Source: Atrina japonica (Eukaryota > Mollusca > Bivalvia > Pterioida > Pinnidae). Taken from it: DNA of 64,000 nt. Below the pieces are notes generated by a model that had not been told where the DNA came from, did not search any database, and was given only the letters and a program-made list of their open reading frames with translations. Location of the stretch: the NCBI GenBank assembly GCA_030159075.1, contig BROG01000449.1:124001-188000 (forward strand), given 5' to 3'. Positions 11,211 to 24,112 of this stretch are shown piece by piece (positions within the stretch are counted from its first letter, which is position 1; each line of letters starts with the position of its first letter). Both the position numbers and the translations under genes were made by a program.

Positions 11211-11537
11211 GTATTTGGGGGAGATCGGGAAGTATGTGTGCGTGTGTCTTGTATTCGGAAAGGTCGGGGCGGGGCGGGGGGGTATATGTAGTAGCTACAC
11301 GAGACCTAACATTCATGTGTAATCTTAACATTCCATAATAAAGTGCAGAAATCTTGTTAATTATTTAAGTACAAGTTAATTTCCGTGGTTATACATTTGA
11401 CCTTTTTCCGTGAATATTCTAAATGGCCTATTTTTTTACTCAACTGTTGATGCTTCGTTCCATATTTTGTTTGGAGAATATTGTCTGTAGAATAGCTTCA
11501 AAATAATTACTCATCCATTCCTGTTGTAGTAGCTTTC
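10796..11537. repeat. Flank duplicated with the 116-bp array, copy A
   Basis: It runs from AAATCATTGTAGTG to TTGTAGTAGCTTTC and is repeated almost completely at 12,124-12,847. A short plus-strand frame here (to 11,064) is destroyed by indels in the other copy, so it is not a gene. It includes a (TA)n tract and a G-rich patch at 11,262-11,282. Confidence 0.85.
11169..11204. repeat. (TA)n microsatellite
   Basis: A run of alternating TA lies inside duplicated copy A; the matching tract in copy B is longer. Confidence 0.95.
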
Positions 11538-11549
11538 AGGGGGGGGGGG

Positions 11550-12123
11550 ATTTGGGAGCAAGTCATAATCACATTTAATATATAGCTGTAAAAAAGAAAA
11601 AAACATCAGAAATTTATAATTGTAATATTTGAGGCTGAATCGCTGTGATCCGGACTCCAAGAGATTTATGTGGAAGTCATAATCACATTTAATATATAGC
11701 TGTAAAAAGAAAAAAACATCAGAAATTTATAATTGTAATATTTGAGGCTGAATCGCTGTGATCCGGACTCCAAGAGATTTATGTGGAAGTCCATAAATCA
11801 CATTTAATATATAGCTGTAAAAAAGAAAAAAAAACATCAGAAATTTATAATTTGTAATATTTGAGGCTGAATCGCTGTGATCCGGACTCCAAGAGATTTA
11901 TGTGGAAGTCATAATCACATTTAATATATAGCTGTAAAAAGAAAAAAACATCAGAAATTTATAATTGTAATATTTGAGGCTGAATCGCTGTGATCCGGAC
12001 TCCAAGAGATTTATGTGGAAGTCATAATCACATTTAATATATAGCTGTAAAAAAGAAAAAAAACATCAGAAATTTATAATTGTAATATTTGAGGCTGAAT
12101 CGCTGTGATCTGGACTCCAAGAG
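11550..12123. repeat. 116-bp tandem array, copy B
   Basis: Five units of the same repeat as 10,141-10,795 lie here with high similarity and without the G-rich patches. Each ends in CGGACTCCAAGAGA or a close variant. Confidence 0.92.
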
Positions 12124-12477
12124 AAATCATTGTAGTGTAATAGTTGTGACTCAGAGCCGTATTGATTTCTTGGGAACATTTATTGAAATGGTACCAAGTA
12201 TCAAAGCGTCAAATGAAAACATTCCAACAAAGACCGAAAGCATGGTACGTAGCAGTTTATGAATCACAATTTGTAATTACAAGGAATTTGTTGACTTGGC
12301 TGTACATCTTCACAATGTTATCACAAGGATGAGTGGTTGGATCCATTAAAAATGTGTCATTTTCCAGGAAACGTGTTAATAAAACCGGAAATCACTGATT
12401 GTAAGTTATATACTGTTATTTTGATGATTGTGTTTAGAGCAGTGTTATAGCGTGTGTGTATTTATGAGTGTGTATCT

Positions 12478-12531
<54 letters not shown>

Positions 12532-12847
12532 TGCGTGGGCGGGGGGGGGTGTGAGGGGGGAAGTTATGTTTACGTGCGTGTGTCTTTGTATCTATATGTA
12601 GTAGCTACACGAGACCTAACATTCATGTGTAATCTTAACATTCCATAATAAAGTGCAGAAATCTTGTTAATTATTTAAGTACAAGTTAATTTCCGTGGTT
12701 ATACATTTGACCTTTTTCCGTGAATATTCTAAATGGCCTATTTTTTTACTCAACTGTTGATGCTTTGTTCCATATTTTGTTTGGAGAATATTGTCTGTAG
12801 AATAGCTTCAAAATAATTACTCATCCATTCCTGTTGTAGTAGCTTTC
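12124..12847. repeat. Flank duplicated with the 116-bp array, copy B
   Basis: It matches 10,796-11,537 from AAATCATTGTAGTG to TTGTAGTAGCTTTC. Differences are mostly one- to few-base deletions in this copy (for example CATCTTCACAATG against CATCTTTCACAATG). Unlike copy A it runs on into unique sequence (TCCGGAAACAATTT). Confidence 0.85.
12479..12529. repeat. (TA)n microsatellite
   Basis: A run of alternating TA, followed by a G-rich patch. Confidence 0.95.
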
Positions 12848-14375
12848 TCCGGAAACAATTTTTATGTTAAATGTATTGGGTTTTTGTGTAATTGAACATT
12901 ATAGGAAGTCAGTTATTTTACATCAATAAAATGGAAAGAATAATAATTAAATGATGTTCTACAGTAAAATACTGTGTTGTTAAACTGTGGGCAAAAATAG
13001 TACTGAAAGATTTGGATGATAAGAGTTGTTTTTAGATGAATTGTAATTGTAAATATATTCACGCAAACAATATGCTTGAGTATCTCATTTAAAAATTTTT
13101 AATCTGTTGTTTTGTCAATTTTCAAGGCATTTCTCATTTACATATGGACATTTCATCAGCTTCAGGTGAAGGACGGGCTCGTATGAGGTCTGTGCTAATG
13201 ATAATGCAGTAAGGGAGCTGTGAAGTGTATTTTGTGTTTTCTGTCAAACAGAATCTCATTTCATTGCTAGCATTAAATGTGGACCTCAAATTTTCTGCAT
13301 AGAACATAGATGCTTCTCTTATCGTTTTTCCGATTTTGTATGTCTAGGACACTCATAATATGTAAATTACATCTTTAAGGGTCAATCGAAAATGTTGAAA
13401 AAAATTAGTAATGGAGTTTGCGTGGATTTGTAATCTTGGGTCAGATTTTGCTAGTTTTCTTTTCTTCTTAAAAACCCTAGCTTTAATTACATAAATTTAC
13501 ATAAATTTAAATAAAATAGCTTTAATTATATGTGATAAATTTCAAAGTGATGAGGGTTTTTTTCCCCTCATACATTTACCTCGTTCTATAAAAATGAAAC
13601 ATACAGCCAAACCAAATCGTAGAGGGAACAAAAGATTACATATCGCATTACAAATAATGGCTGCTTGATAGATGTTTAGTTAGGATTCTTTTTAAACTTC
13701 ATACAGGTATATCTGTTAAATGTTGCTTTACTTTTACAACTGTCTGGGCGTGTGTAATGCAGACCTTTACTGCACCCGTGGTTTCTCAGATGATTCTTAA
13801 GCTAAATCCAATACATGTACTTAAATTTTCTTTACCTTTAAGAATTTTTTTTCAAAATGAAAGATAAATCTGTTAGATGAATAATTTTTACCGTAATCAC
13901 CTAAAAGATGATTTTTACTTTAAACCCATCCTGAAAGAGAAGATTTTTATAAAACCTAGCCTGAAGTACTTTAGCAAAATTTGTTCATAGACATCCTTGT
14001 CTGGGGTACCAGAAAAGAAGTAGAAAATGACAGCTTAGTTCAAGAATAATTTAGTTATTTATGGAAAATATTAAATATGTTAAGGAATTTTAATGAAACA
14101 GAATTTAAAAACTTAATTCTTAACTTAAGGAGAACATAAGATAAGATATGATGTAAGTGAAGAATTGTTCATAAAACTGAAATATGTTGCCTGTATTGTG
14201 TTCTGTTTTTGATTAGTTGTGTGATGGACGGTAAAGAATTCAAATTATAATTGAAAATTTTGTACATTCCCTAAAGTCCAAACTTCAGAACTTTGTCAAT
14301 TATCTATCATACACCGGACACTGCAATGATAATTAACCAATCATATTGAAGATTAGTTATTTATGCTGGATAGTA
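12848..14375. other. Unique AT-rich stretch
   Basis: No gene recognised. A local duplication of TACATAAATTTA lies near 13,490. Confidence 0.4.
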
Positions 14376-15063
14376 CAGGGGTCAAATTTAGCATTTCTGT
14401 CTCACTAGTCAGTTGAACTTTTGGTAGTTGAAACAAATTTTATTAGTCCAATGACAAATTCACTAGTCATGAAGACTAGTACAGCGAATTACCAAAATGG
14501 CATGTATTTACCAAATTGGTACCAAAATTACCGAATTGGCAATTTTGATAAGCTATCTTTTTGTGTTTTTATATTCTTGTGAGTCAAAACAACTAGATTA
14601 TCTTAGTTTGAGTTGAGAAAAAAAAAAAAATTAGGGGCTAATTAGGTAATTTTGGTGTCAAATAATATACAGTATCATCCAACCATCTATTTTCACACAC
14701 ATCAATAATCTCCATTCCGGCATCCCTTTCCAGATATTCTTCAGTATTTTTGCTATTTCCAGATGATTTTTAAACTAACCAAATTTAACAATCAATAATG
14801 GATAAAAGTATGCTGATAATCGTAAGTTTTGGTGCGTTTTGCTTACATATAATCTCATCATGCAAGAACTCTAAGTGCATGAAAAATGGTGTCTCGAGGA
14901 TACATAATTTGAGCACTTTCATTGTTCATTGTTCATGTTTATACTGTAATGTTTGTACAGAGTTTCTACTAGTCAACTGGACTAGATGAAGCACAACCTT
15001 GACTAGTTCTCTACAAAAGTTACAAGTCTCGGGCTTGCTGACTATCGCTTATTTTGAACCCTG
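14376..15063. mobile_element. Non-autonomous TIR element, hAT-like ends
   Basis: The left end is CAGGGGTCAAATTTAGC and the right end reverse-complements to CAGGGTTCAAAATAAGC (14 of 17 match). CACTAGTCA/ACTAGTC motifs recur inside both ends. The 688-bp interior has no transposase. CAGGG termini are typical of hAT elements, but I could not find a clean 8-bp target duplication, so the superfamily is tentative. Confidence 0.55.
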
Positions 15064-15520
15064 TTAAGTATTACTTTTTGTCAGGTCTATCTGTGTTTTC
15101 TGTACATAGCTGACTCTTTGACAGTCTTCCAGAATTATCAATAAATATTTATATTTTAACTGCCAGCAGGACAGACATGTACATATCAAAATCATGAATG
15201 TAAAAGGTTCAGCTGGCATTTCCTTACTTTGTATTAAAAAATTAATCACTTCGTGGATATTACAAATATGATAATAGCCTTTGAGGAACAACTACTTGTA
15301 CAAATGACTATAGCTTGAGACTTCATTGTTTGCTTGTGATGAATTGCTTCCTTGCATACTCACATTGATTACGGTATATGCTTCAGTTGTGCGTCACTTG
15401 GGTGTAGAATATTATATTAGTTAGCCCTTCAGTTTTCTCCTAAATGGATGGAAATGGAGAAATAATTCAACCCATGTAATAATTCTGTGGATCTGTGCCG
15501 GTTTGTTTTATGACAGTACA
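15064..15520. other. Unique AT-rich stretch
   Basis: No feature supported. Confidence 0.4.
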
Positions 15521-16397
15521 TGTGTATATATATGTATATATATATATGTACTTAATTTTATGGATGTATATATACAGCTTGAGTATTATGTCAGTTCTAT
15601 GTAATGTATTAAAACAAATTGGGACATTTAGTTTTTGCTTAATTTCTGGGTTTTTTTCCTGTGTTTTTCCTCCTTAAGGATTTGGGACTAAAATTCAGCT
15701 CCATTAATTCCCAATGCAGAACTTGACTTTTTATTTTCAAAATGAAATGTGAAAATGTGTTGTTTTACTGGAACTAAATGTAATACTAGAGTGACATATC
15801 ATCCAATAGCCATAGAAAAACAAATTTTGACAATAATATCTTTTATATATACTGGATGTAGGATAACAGCTTGAGTAAATAATGTCAGTTCTATGAATGC
15901 AAATGAATTTAGAGCTTAATTTCTGGGTTTTTTTTTTCTGTGTTTTTTCCTCCTTAAGGATTTGGGACTAAAATTCAGCTCCAAAATTCCCAATGCAAAA
16001 CTATTTTCAAAATGAAATGTGATAATGGTTGTTTCACCAGACATTCATACTGCTAGAGTGACATATCATCCAATAGCCATAGAAAAACAAATTTTGACAA
16101 TAATATCTTATATAATATATATGTACTTAATTTTATGGATGTATATATACAGCTTGAGTATTATGTCAGTTCTATGTAATGTATTAAAAAGTTTGTGACA
16201 TTTAGTGTAAATATAGGGTTTTTTTCCTGTGTTTTTCCTCCTGTTTGGGACTAAAATTCAGCTCCATTGCAGAACTTGACTTTTTATTTTCAAAATGAAA
16301 TGTGAAAATGTGTTGTTTTACTGGAACATTAATACTAGTACCATCATCCAATAGCCATAGAAAAACAAATTTTGACAATAATATCTTTTATAATACC
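15521..16397. repeat. Tandem triplication of a segment of about 240-330 bp
   Basis: Three successive blocks (about 15,521-15,850, 15,865-16,110 and 16,111-16,397) share ACAGCTTGAGTA, TTATGTCAGTTCTATG, TGTTTTTCCTCC, GGGACTAAAATTCAGCTCCA, TTTTCAAAATGAAATGTG and CATCATCCAATAGCCATAGA. Blocks two and three lack many short pieces present in block one. A short TATATA-rich tract opens the first block. Confidence 0.85.
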
Positions 16398-16634
16398 TGG
16401 CTAGGAAAGTTGTTAAAATAATGAAGATGCTTGAAGTGAGAAACTACAAATTAAAACAAATACAAGTATAAGGTATTTCACCAGACATTCATACTGCAGT
16501 TGACATTATAGAATAAATCAAAGCACTCTAAAACTATCCAAAACACTTGAATTAAAGTACGTTACTGTAAAGAAGTTGTGATTAAACTGTAAATAAAGCA
16601 ATTCATGTCATGTGACTCAGTCATTGCTGAAATG

Positions 16635-17530
16635 AAAGCAATAAACTAGTCACATTAAAGTAGCCGCTAAACTAACAACATTAACTGGCCACATTAAAGT
16701 AGCCACATTTAAGTAGCCACTAAACTATCCACATTAAAGTAGTTACTGTAAACTAGTTAATTTAAGTAGCCACTTAAACTTTAGTAGTTACACATTAAAC
16801 TATCCAAATTACTATATCCATATTAAATTAGCAACATATAAGTAGCATCTGAACTAGTCACATTAAACTAGCCACATTAAACTAGCCTTATTAAAGTGTT
16901 TTAAAAAAACTTGCCGTATTTAAGTAGCTATTTAAATAGCCATTAAACTAGCCACATTAATGTATCCACATTTATGTAGCCACATTAAACTAACCACATT
17001 GAAGTAGTCTCATTTAAGTAGCCACTAGACTAGCCATATTGAAGTATCCTCATTAAATTAGGCACATTTAAATAGCCACAAAACTAGTCACATTAAACTA
17101 GTCACATTTAAATATCCAGATTAGCCACATTTAAGTAGCCACTAAATTAGCCACATTAAAGTATCACATTAAATTAACCACATTAAAGTAAGAACTGTAG
17201 CCACTTAACTAGCTGCATTAAACTAGCCACATTAAAGTATCCATATATAATTAGCCACATATAAGTAGCCACTTAACTAGCCACATTTAAGAAGATACTT
17301 AAGTAGCCACTAAACTAGCCACATTAAACTAGCCACACTAAAATAACCACATTCAACTCTCCACATTAATATATCCACATTTAATTAGCCACATTTAAGT
17401 AACCATTAAACTAGTATTTTTTAACTAGCAACATTAAAGTATCACATTAAATTAGCACATTAAAGTAGCAACTGTAGCCACTTAACTAGCCTCATTAAAC
17501 TAGCTACATTAAAGTACCCACATTTTATTT
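16635..17530. repeat. Short-period satellite, 12-16 bp units
   Basis: Variants of ACTAGCCACATTAAAGT and GTAGCCACATTTAAGTAG are repeated with irregular spacing over about 0.9 kb. No long frame is open across it. Confidence 0.9.
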
Positions 17531-17574
17531 CTGCATATGTATTTTTTGTTGTTGTGTCATGTTTTGTGTTGAAG

Positions 17575-20140
17575 CACTATCCAAATTCCAGTGTTACATT
17601 GTTACCTGACGACAGTGTTACAGTGTTACCTGACAACAGTGTTACAGTGTTACCTGATTACTTACATGATAACAGTGTTACAGAGTTACCTGATGACTTA
17701 CCTAATGACAGTGTTACAGTGTTACCTGATGACTTACCTAATGACAGTGTTATATTTACCTGTACTATGATAACAGTGTTACAGAGTTGTGATGACTTAC
17801 CTAATGACATGTTATAGTGTTACCTGAAGCACTTACCTAATGACAGTGTAATAGTGTTACCTGATGACTTACCTAATGACAGTGTTATAGTGTTACAGTG
17901 TTACTTACTGACAGTGTTATAGTGTTACCTGATTACTCACATGATAACAGTGTTATAGTGTTACCTGATGACTTACCTAATGACAGTGTTACAGTGTTAC
18001 CTGATGACTTACCTAATGACAGTGTTATAGTGTTACCTGATTACTCACATGATAACAGTGTTACAGAGTTACCTGATGACTTACCTAATGACAGTGTTAT
18101 AGTGTTACCTGATGACTTACATGATAACAGTGTTACAGTTTCACCTGATGACTTACCTAATGACAGTGTTATAGTGTTACCTGATGACTTAATGACAATG
18201 TTATAGTGTTACCTGATGACTTACCTAATGACAGTGTTACAGTGTTACCTGATGACTTACCTAATGACAATGTTATAGTGTTACCTGATGACTTACCTAA
18301 TGACAGTGTTATAGTGTTACCTGATGACTTACCCAATGACAGTGTTACAGTGTTACCTGATGACTTACCTAATGACAGTGTTACAGAGTTACATGATGAT
18401 GACCTAATGACAGTGTTATAGTGTTACAGTGATGACTTACCCAAGACAGACTTTACCTGATGACTTACCTAATGACAGTGTTACAGTGTTACCTGATGAC
18501 TTACCTAATGACAGTGTTACAGTGTTACCTGATGACTTACCTAATGACAGTGTTATAGTGTTACCTGATGACTTACCTAATGACAGTGTTACAGAGTTAC
18601 CTGTGTTACCTAGACAATGTTACCTGTGTTACCTGATGACTTACCTAATGACAGTGTTATAGTGTTACCTGATTACTTACATGATAACAGTGTTACAGTT
18701 TCACCTGATGACTTACCTAATGACAGTGTTACAGTGTTACCTGATGACTTACATAATGACAGTGGTATAGTGTTACCTGATGACTTACCTAATGACAGTA
18801 TTATAGTGTTACCTGATGACTTACCTAATGACAGTGTTACAGAGTTACAGTGACTTACCTAATGATAGTGTTTATAGTGTTGGCTGATACTCACATGTTA
18901 ACAGTGTTACAGTGTTACCTGATGACTTACCTAATGACAATGGCAGTGTTACCTGATGTTACCTGATCAGTGTTTTACCTGATAACAGTACTAGTGTTAC
19001 CTGATGATAGCTAAATGCCAGTGTTACCTGATGACTTAATTGTTGACAGCATTATAGTGTTACCAGATGACAAGGTACAGTATTACCTGATCACAGCATT
19101 TCAATGTTACCTGATGATAATGTTAGTGTTACCTGATGACTTACCTGATAATTATGTTACAGTGTTGCCTGATTACTTACCTGATGACAGTGTTATAGTG
19201 TTACCTGATGACTTACATGATGGCAGTATTAATGTTACCTGATCTTTTACTTAATGCCAGTGTTACCTGATGACTTACCTGTTGACAGCATTTCAGTTTT
19301 ACCTGATGACTTACCTGATGACAGCATTACAGTATTACCTGATGATAATGTTAGTGTTACCTGATGACTCACCTGATAACAGTGTTACAGTGTTGCCTGA
19401 TGACTTAGCTGATGACAGTGTTATAGTGTTACCTGATGACTTACATGATGGCAGTATTAATGTTAACTGATCTTTTACTTAATGCCAGTGTTACCTGGTG
19501 ACTTCCCTGTTAACAGCATTTCAATGTTACCTGATGACTTACCTGATGACAGCATTACAGTATTACCTGATGATAATGTTAGTGTTACCTGATGACTTAC
19601 CTGATAACAGTGTTACAGTGTTGCCTGATGACTTACCCGATGACAGTATTATAGTGTTACCTGATGACTTACATGATTACAGTATTAATGTTACCTGATC
19701 ATTTACTTAATGCGAGTGTTACCTGATGACTTACCTGTTGACAGCATTTCAGTGTTACCTGATGACAATGTTAGTGTTACTGATGACTTACCTGATGACA
19801 GTGTTACCTGATGACATACCTGACAGTGTTGCAGTGTTACCTGATGACTTACCTGATGTCAGTGGTACAGTCTTACCTGATGGCTTACCCGATGACAGTC
19901 TTACCTGATGACTTACCTGGTGAAAGTGTTACATGATGACTTATCTGATGACAGTGTTGCAGTGTTACCTGAGTGCTTACATGATGACATTGTTACCTGA
20001 TGACTTACCTGATGACAATGTTACAGTGTTACCTGATGACTTATCTGATGACAGTGTTATAGTCTCACCTGATGACATACCTGATGACAGTGTTACAGTG
20101 TTACCTGATGACTTACCTGTGTTACCTGATGACACGACAC
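17575..20140. repeat. 36-bp minisatellite with a 228-bp higher-order zone
   Basis: The core unit is GTGTTACCTGATGACTTACC plus TAATGACAGTGTTACA or a close variant; about 65-70 units. Read in one plus frame it gives a 12-residue acidic repeat (VLPDDLPNDSVT), but frames break repeatedly and there is no start or exon context. From about 19,000 to 19,910 the units form a higher-order repeat: equivalent positions recur at 19,270, 19,498 and 19,726, a 228-bp step. Confidence 0.95.
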
Positions 20141-20639
20141 CTTCTTCACTCATTATTACTATAGTTAAATGTGTTTAAATACTCAAAGGTGATGATGCAG
20201 GAATTGTCTCTGTAATATCTGTTTTCTAGGATTACAAATGTATTAACATGGTTGACTACTTTGTGATGATAATATGTTGCTTCTGAAGAGATTGGATGTA
20301 GATATCAGGTATTTAACTGCTTCTATAGACAGGAAATAGGAATATACTGGAGAGGATAGTTTGAACTGTGGTGACACGGCTGTTAATGGGACGGATGAGA
20401 CTATGTAAGTGATGTTACCAGTTTCTCTGTGTTAAATTTTTGTGACTTGATAACATGATGTGAATATCCAGAATTTATAGATTTGGTTACGGTAAATTAG
20501 ATATTCTTGGTTTTGTTGAATCTTAAAATGATATTGAAGACTCATCATATTTACCTGGTTATATTTTAAATTGAACAAAAAAAAATAATAATATAATTTT
20601 GGTAACAGAAAATCTGTTGTAACCTTTCATACATATTAT
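20141..20639. other. Unique AT-rich stretch
   Basis: No feature supported upstream of the LINE remnant. Confidence 0.4.
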
Positions 20640-22300
20640 AGAAAGTGAAAGTCATTATGTATTTGAATGTAGTGTTGATAAATGTTTGATAGAAAATAGA
20701 AAATATATGGTACTTGGTGTTTATATTCCAACCCAAGGATCAATATTTTGTAAGGATGGACCATTATGTGACGTTAAACAAGATCTTTCAAATTTGACAA
20801 TAGTAGTAATTATATGTGTTTAATGGGCGTTTTTAATGCACATGTTGTGAGTGAAAATGATTACCGATACATTTGTTCAGCACACTTTTTGACAACCATT
20901 TTAGTATTTAAATTGATGATATACATTGATGTATTTAAGACAATCTTACTGATTGTTAGACAAATACCCAACTCTGAAAAAAAATAAAGACTTAGTAACA
21001 TGCTTTTAAATTTTGTAAGGGTGATAACCTATAAATGTGTAAAAGAAGATTTGGTAAGAATTAATTTACCTGTAAAAATGTAGGTGTTTGGATAACTGTA
21101 AGTGCTCATGTATAAGCTAATATGGATGGTCGTTTGAAGAATCAAATTTGTAGTTTTTTCTTTGTCTGTTCATCCCAGTTGTTGATATTGAAGTTTAATT
21201 TGTTAAAAAATAGTGAAATCAGTGAACCATGTAATGAAAATAATAAGCCAAAGGTAAGAAAGTGGGAAAATAGCAGGGTAGATTTATTTTTACCAAATAT
21301 CATGATTAAGCATGAATGAATGATTTAGTTATAGTGATATAAATGATGCGTGTGCTACTGATTTAGTAAGTAAGGTAAACATTGATATTTGTATACAGAT
21401 TGTTATATGAACATTTTCATATCATATCCAGTATCAACTAGAGATCTCCTATCAATCCAAGGGTCCAGAGGAACCACCAGCTGGTATGAGATCGAACGTT
21501 TATACAATATGAAAATGTTCAAGTTCTAATTTTTTTAACATATCCTTAAAAACAAAGGTAATTTCAGCATTCCGATGTACTGGATAATTAGTTTTGAAAA
21601 AAATGTTTGTGTGGTTTTATCATGTCATCTACAAACCTTTCTGTGTCATTTTGTTTTCTTTCTCTACGAGATCCATTTCTGTAACTCTGTTTGTGAGAGA
21701 ATTCAGTTCGTTCTTGCAACCAGATGACATTTTAAGAAATTGAATCAATGTACAATTGGATGATGATTAAGCAAACATAAATTTATCAAATTGTAGTAAT
21801 ATTGGTGTAAATGAAATGTTAAATGAACCAATATAAGACTCTGACTGATAATGAGGCAAGTATTGTAAATGAATACTTGAATTTTAAACCACTAGATACT
21901 GCTTACATGGAGCAGGTGGTTTTAATTTGTGACAATAAAGCAGGATTTAGATTAAGCTATCATACTCCACAATATATTATATTTTTGTACTTAAAATGTT
22001 CATTGACTTTATAAGTTGAAAAGTAATTGTGCTTTCATTGATTTTGAGATAGGTTTTGATAAGGTGTGGAGGGATGGCTTGTGATACAAATTGTTAATTA
22101 ATAATGTTTCAGGTAGAATGTATTAAGTAATTTTGATATATGTCAAGGAATTAAGTCGAGGATTGTTTACAATGTTAATTCATGAGTAATAACTTTTGTC
22201 AGAGTAAAAATTTGTCGCTTTTTGTTTTCATTACATTTGATTGATGTTGAACATGATTTCTCAGCAGAAGTACCACTGGTTTAAAAATGTTAAGTACTGA
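20640..22300 (+). pseudogene. Broken non-LTR retrotransposon (LINE): endonuclease and reverse transcriptase remnants
   Basis: Conceptual translation with frame changes gives the hallmarks of an APE-endonuclease LINE. At 20,650-20,860 a frame reads YMVLGVYIPTQGSIF and then, after a frame change, CLMGVFNAH, the decayed endonuclease GDFNA motif. At 21,150-21,300 KPKVRKWENSRVDLF fits the linker after the endonuclease. At 21,823-22,014 NKAGFRLSYHTPQYIIFLYL fits the reverse transcriptase QAGFR..YST..HI block. At 22,035-22,110 CAFIDFEIGFDKVWRDGL matches the FIDFEKAFDxVWRxGLW block, followed by INNVSGRMY. Near 22,200-22,290 a fragment resembles GVRQGENLSPFLFSL. Stops and frame changes are many, and the catalytic FxDD block and poly-A tail are not seen, so it is a dead, 3'-truncated copy. 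Clade (CR1, Jockey or similar) is not decided. Confidence 0.78.
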
Positions 22301-22339
22301 TGTTTGGGAAAAACTAGGTATTTAATTCAAACTTATAAG

Positions 22340-23065
22340 GTTACTGCTGGGTCAGTGGTACTGTAGATAGGACAGGAACTCAGTTTACTGCTTGGTCAGG
22401 TGTATTGTAGAGAGAACAGGAACTCAGTTTACTGCTGGGTAAGCTGTAAGGCAGGAACTCAGTTTACTGCTGGGTAAGCTGTAAGGCAGGAACTCGGCTT
22501 ACTGCTGGGTCAGGTGTAAGGCAGGAACTCAGTTTACTGCTGGGTCAGATGTATTTTAAAGGGACAGGAACAGAGTTTATTGCTAGGTCAGCAGGAACTG
22601 AGTTTTCTGCTGGGTCAGTGTAAGGCAGGAACTGAGTGTACTGCTGGGTCAGTGTAAGGCAGGAACTGAGTTTTCTGCTGGGTCAGTGTAAGGCAGGAAC
22701 TGAGTTTTCTGCTGGGTCAGTGTAAGGCAGGAACTGAGTGTACTGCTGGGTCAGTGTAAGGCAGGAACTGAGTGTACTGCTGGGTCAGTGTAAGGCAGGA
22801 ACTGAGTTTACTGCTGGGTCAGTGTAAGGCAGGAACTGAGTTTTCTGCTGGGTCAGTGTAAGGCAGGAACTGAGTTTTCTGCTGGGTCAGTGTAAGGCAG
22901 GAACTGAGTGTACTGCTCTGTCAGTGTAAGGCAGGAACTGAGTGTACTGCTGGGTCAGTGTAAGGCAGGAACTGATATACTGCTCTGTCAGTGTAAGGCA
23001 GGAACTGAGTGTACTGCTGGGTCAGTGTAAGGCAGGAATTGAGTGTACTGCTGGGTCAAGGGTAT
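22340..23065. repeat. 34-bp minisatellite
   Basis: Units contain TACTGCTGGGTCAGTGTAAG then GCAGGAACTGAGTG, about 20 copies, with longer, more diverged units at both edges (GGACAGGAAC versions). No credible frame. Confidence 0.95.
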
Positions 23066-23160
23066 TTTTAAACAGAGAAGGAAGTTGGTTTACTTCTTGG
23101 TTACAGGTGTTTGTGAAAAAGGAAAGGAAGTGAGCTAACTGTCCTCCAGATACATAGGAA

Positions 23161-23162
<2 letters not shown>

Positions 23163-23229
<67 letters not shown>
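23163..23229. repeat. (TA)n microsatellite
   Basis: About 33 uninterrupted TA dinucleotides directly follow the 34-bp array region. Confidence 0.97.
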
Positions 23230-23231
<2 letters not shown>

Positions 23232-24112
23232 TAAGTAAGCACTGTCTGATGGTCTATATTCATGAAATAATTAATTATTTTGAGAAACCACCTGTTTTGG
23301 CTCTTGGTTTTACCTGTTGGTATGCTGATGCTGTAGACCTACTTTATTACCTGTGTCCAGTTACCTAGGTGTTCCTTTCATCCTGATGGTATATAGATGT
23401 TGTAGACCTACTTTATTACCTGTAACCTAGACACCTAGGCCTTCATTTCATCAGTGGTATGTAGGTGCTCCACAGTCACTTGGTCTACTGTATCAGTTGC
23501 CATATTTTGTGGTGTCTAAAAATTGGTCTGTACTTAATTCTAAATCATTTGATTATGTATATCCATTTATAAATCAGTGATTGACATTGAAAACAACCTA
23601 CTCATTTTGTTACAAGCTATACCATGAGTGATATAGCAGTTGTTAATTATTGATGCACATAATATGAATTATGTATGAACTTCATGTCAGTGAAAATATG
23701 AATTCAAATGAAAATTGTTTCATGGTAAATGTGATATATATCATATTATGAAATCATACTCATACTGGTTGAATTCTAATATATCATGTTTTTTTGGAAG
23801 TCTAATACCTGTTAATTAAACCTGATTATTGGTTTTCTCTGGAAATCATGATGTATTTCCAATGCATTAAGGTTGGATTAATGTGTTATGCTTGAATAAA
23901 CAAATGAATATGCATTGATTTTAGACATTATCACTGAACTGATTTTTAGGTAAAGTGCAAGTAATTATGAGTAAGAGTTGACACATGTTAAGTGCACTAC
24001 TATCGGTAGTGAGTTGAACCTGATTGTGAAACTTAATATATAAGTAACACATGATACTGATTATGGTTTTAATGATAGATATATACAAAGAAAGGTGATT
24101 GAGTCAACAAGA
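23230..24112. other. Unique AT-rich stretch with one short duplication
   Basis: At about 23,312-23,470 a segment of roughly 80 bp is present twice (GTAGACCTACTTTATTACCT ... CCTAGG ... TTTCATC). The rest shows nothing recognisable. Confidence 0.5.

Noticed and set aside
17554..20178. Acidic VLPDDLPNDSVT repeat protein
   Set aside because: Frames break every few hundred bases and the DNA repeat explains the peptide fully.
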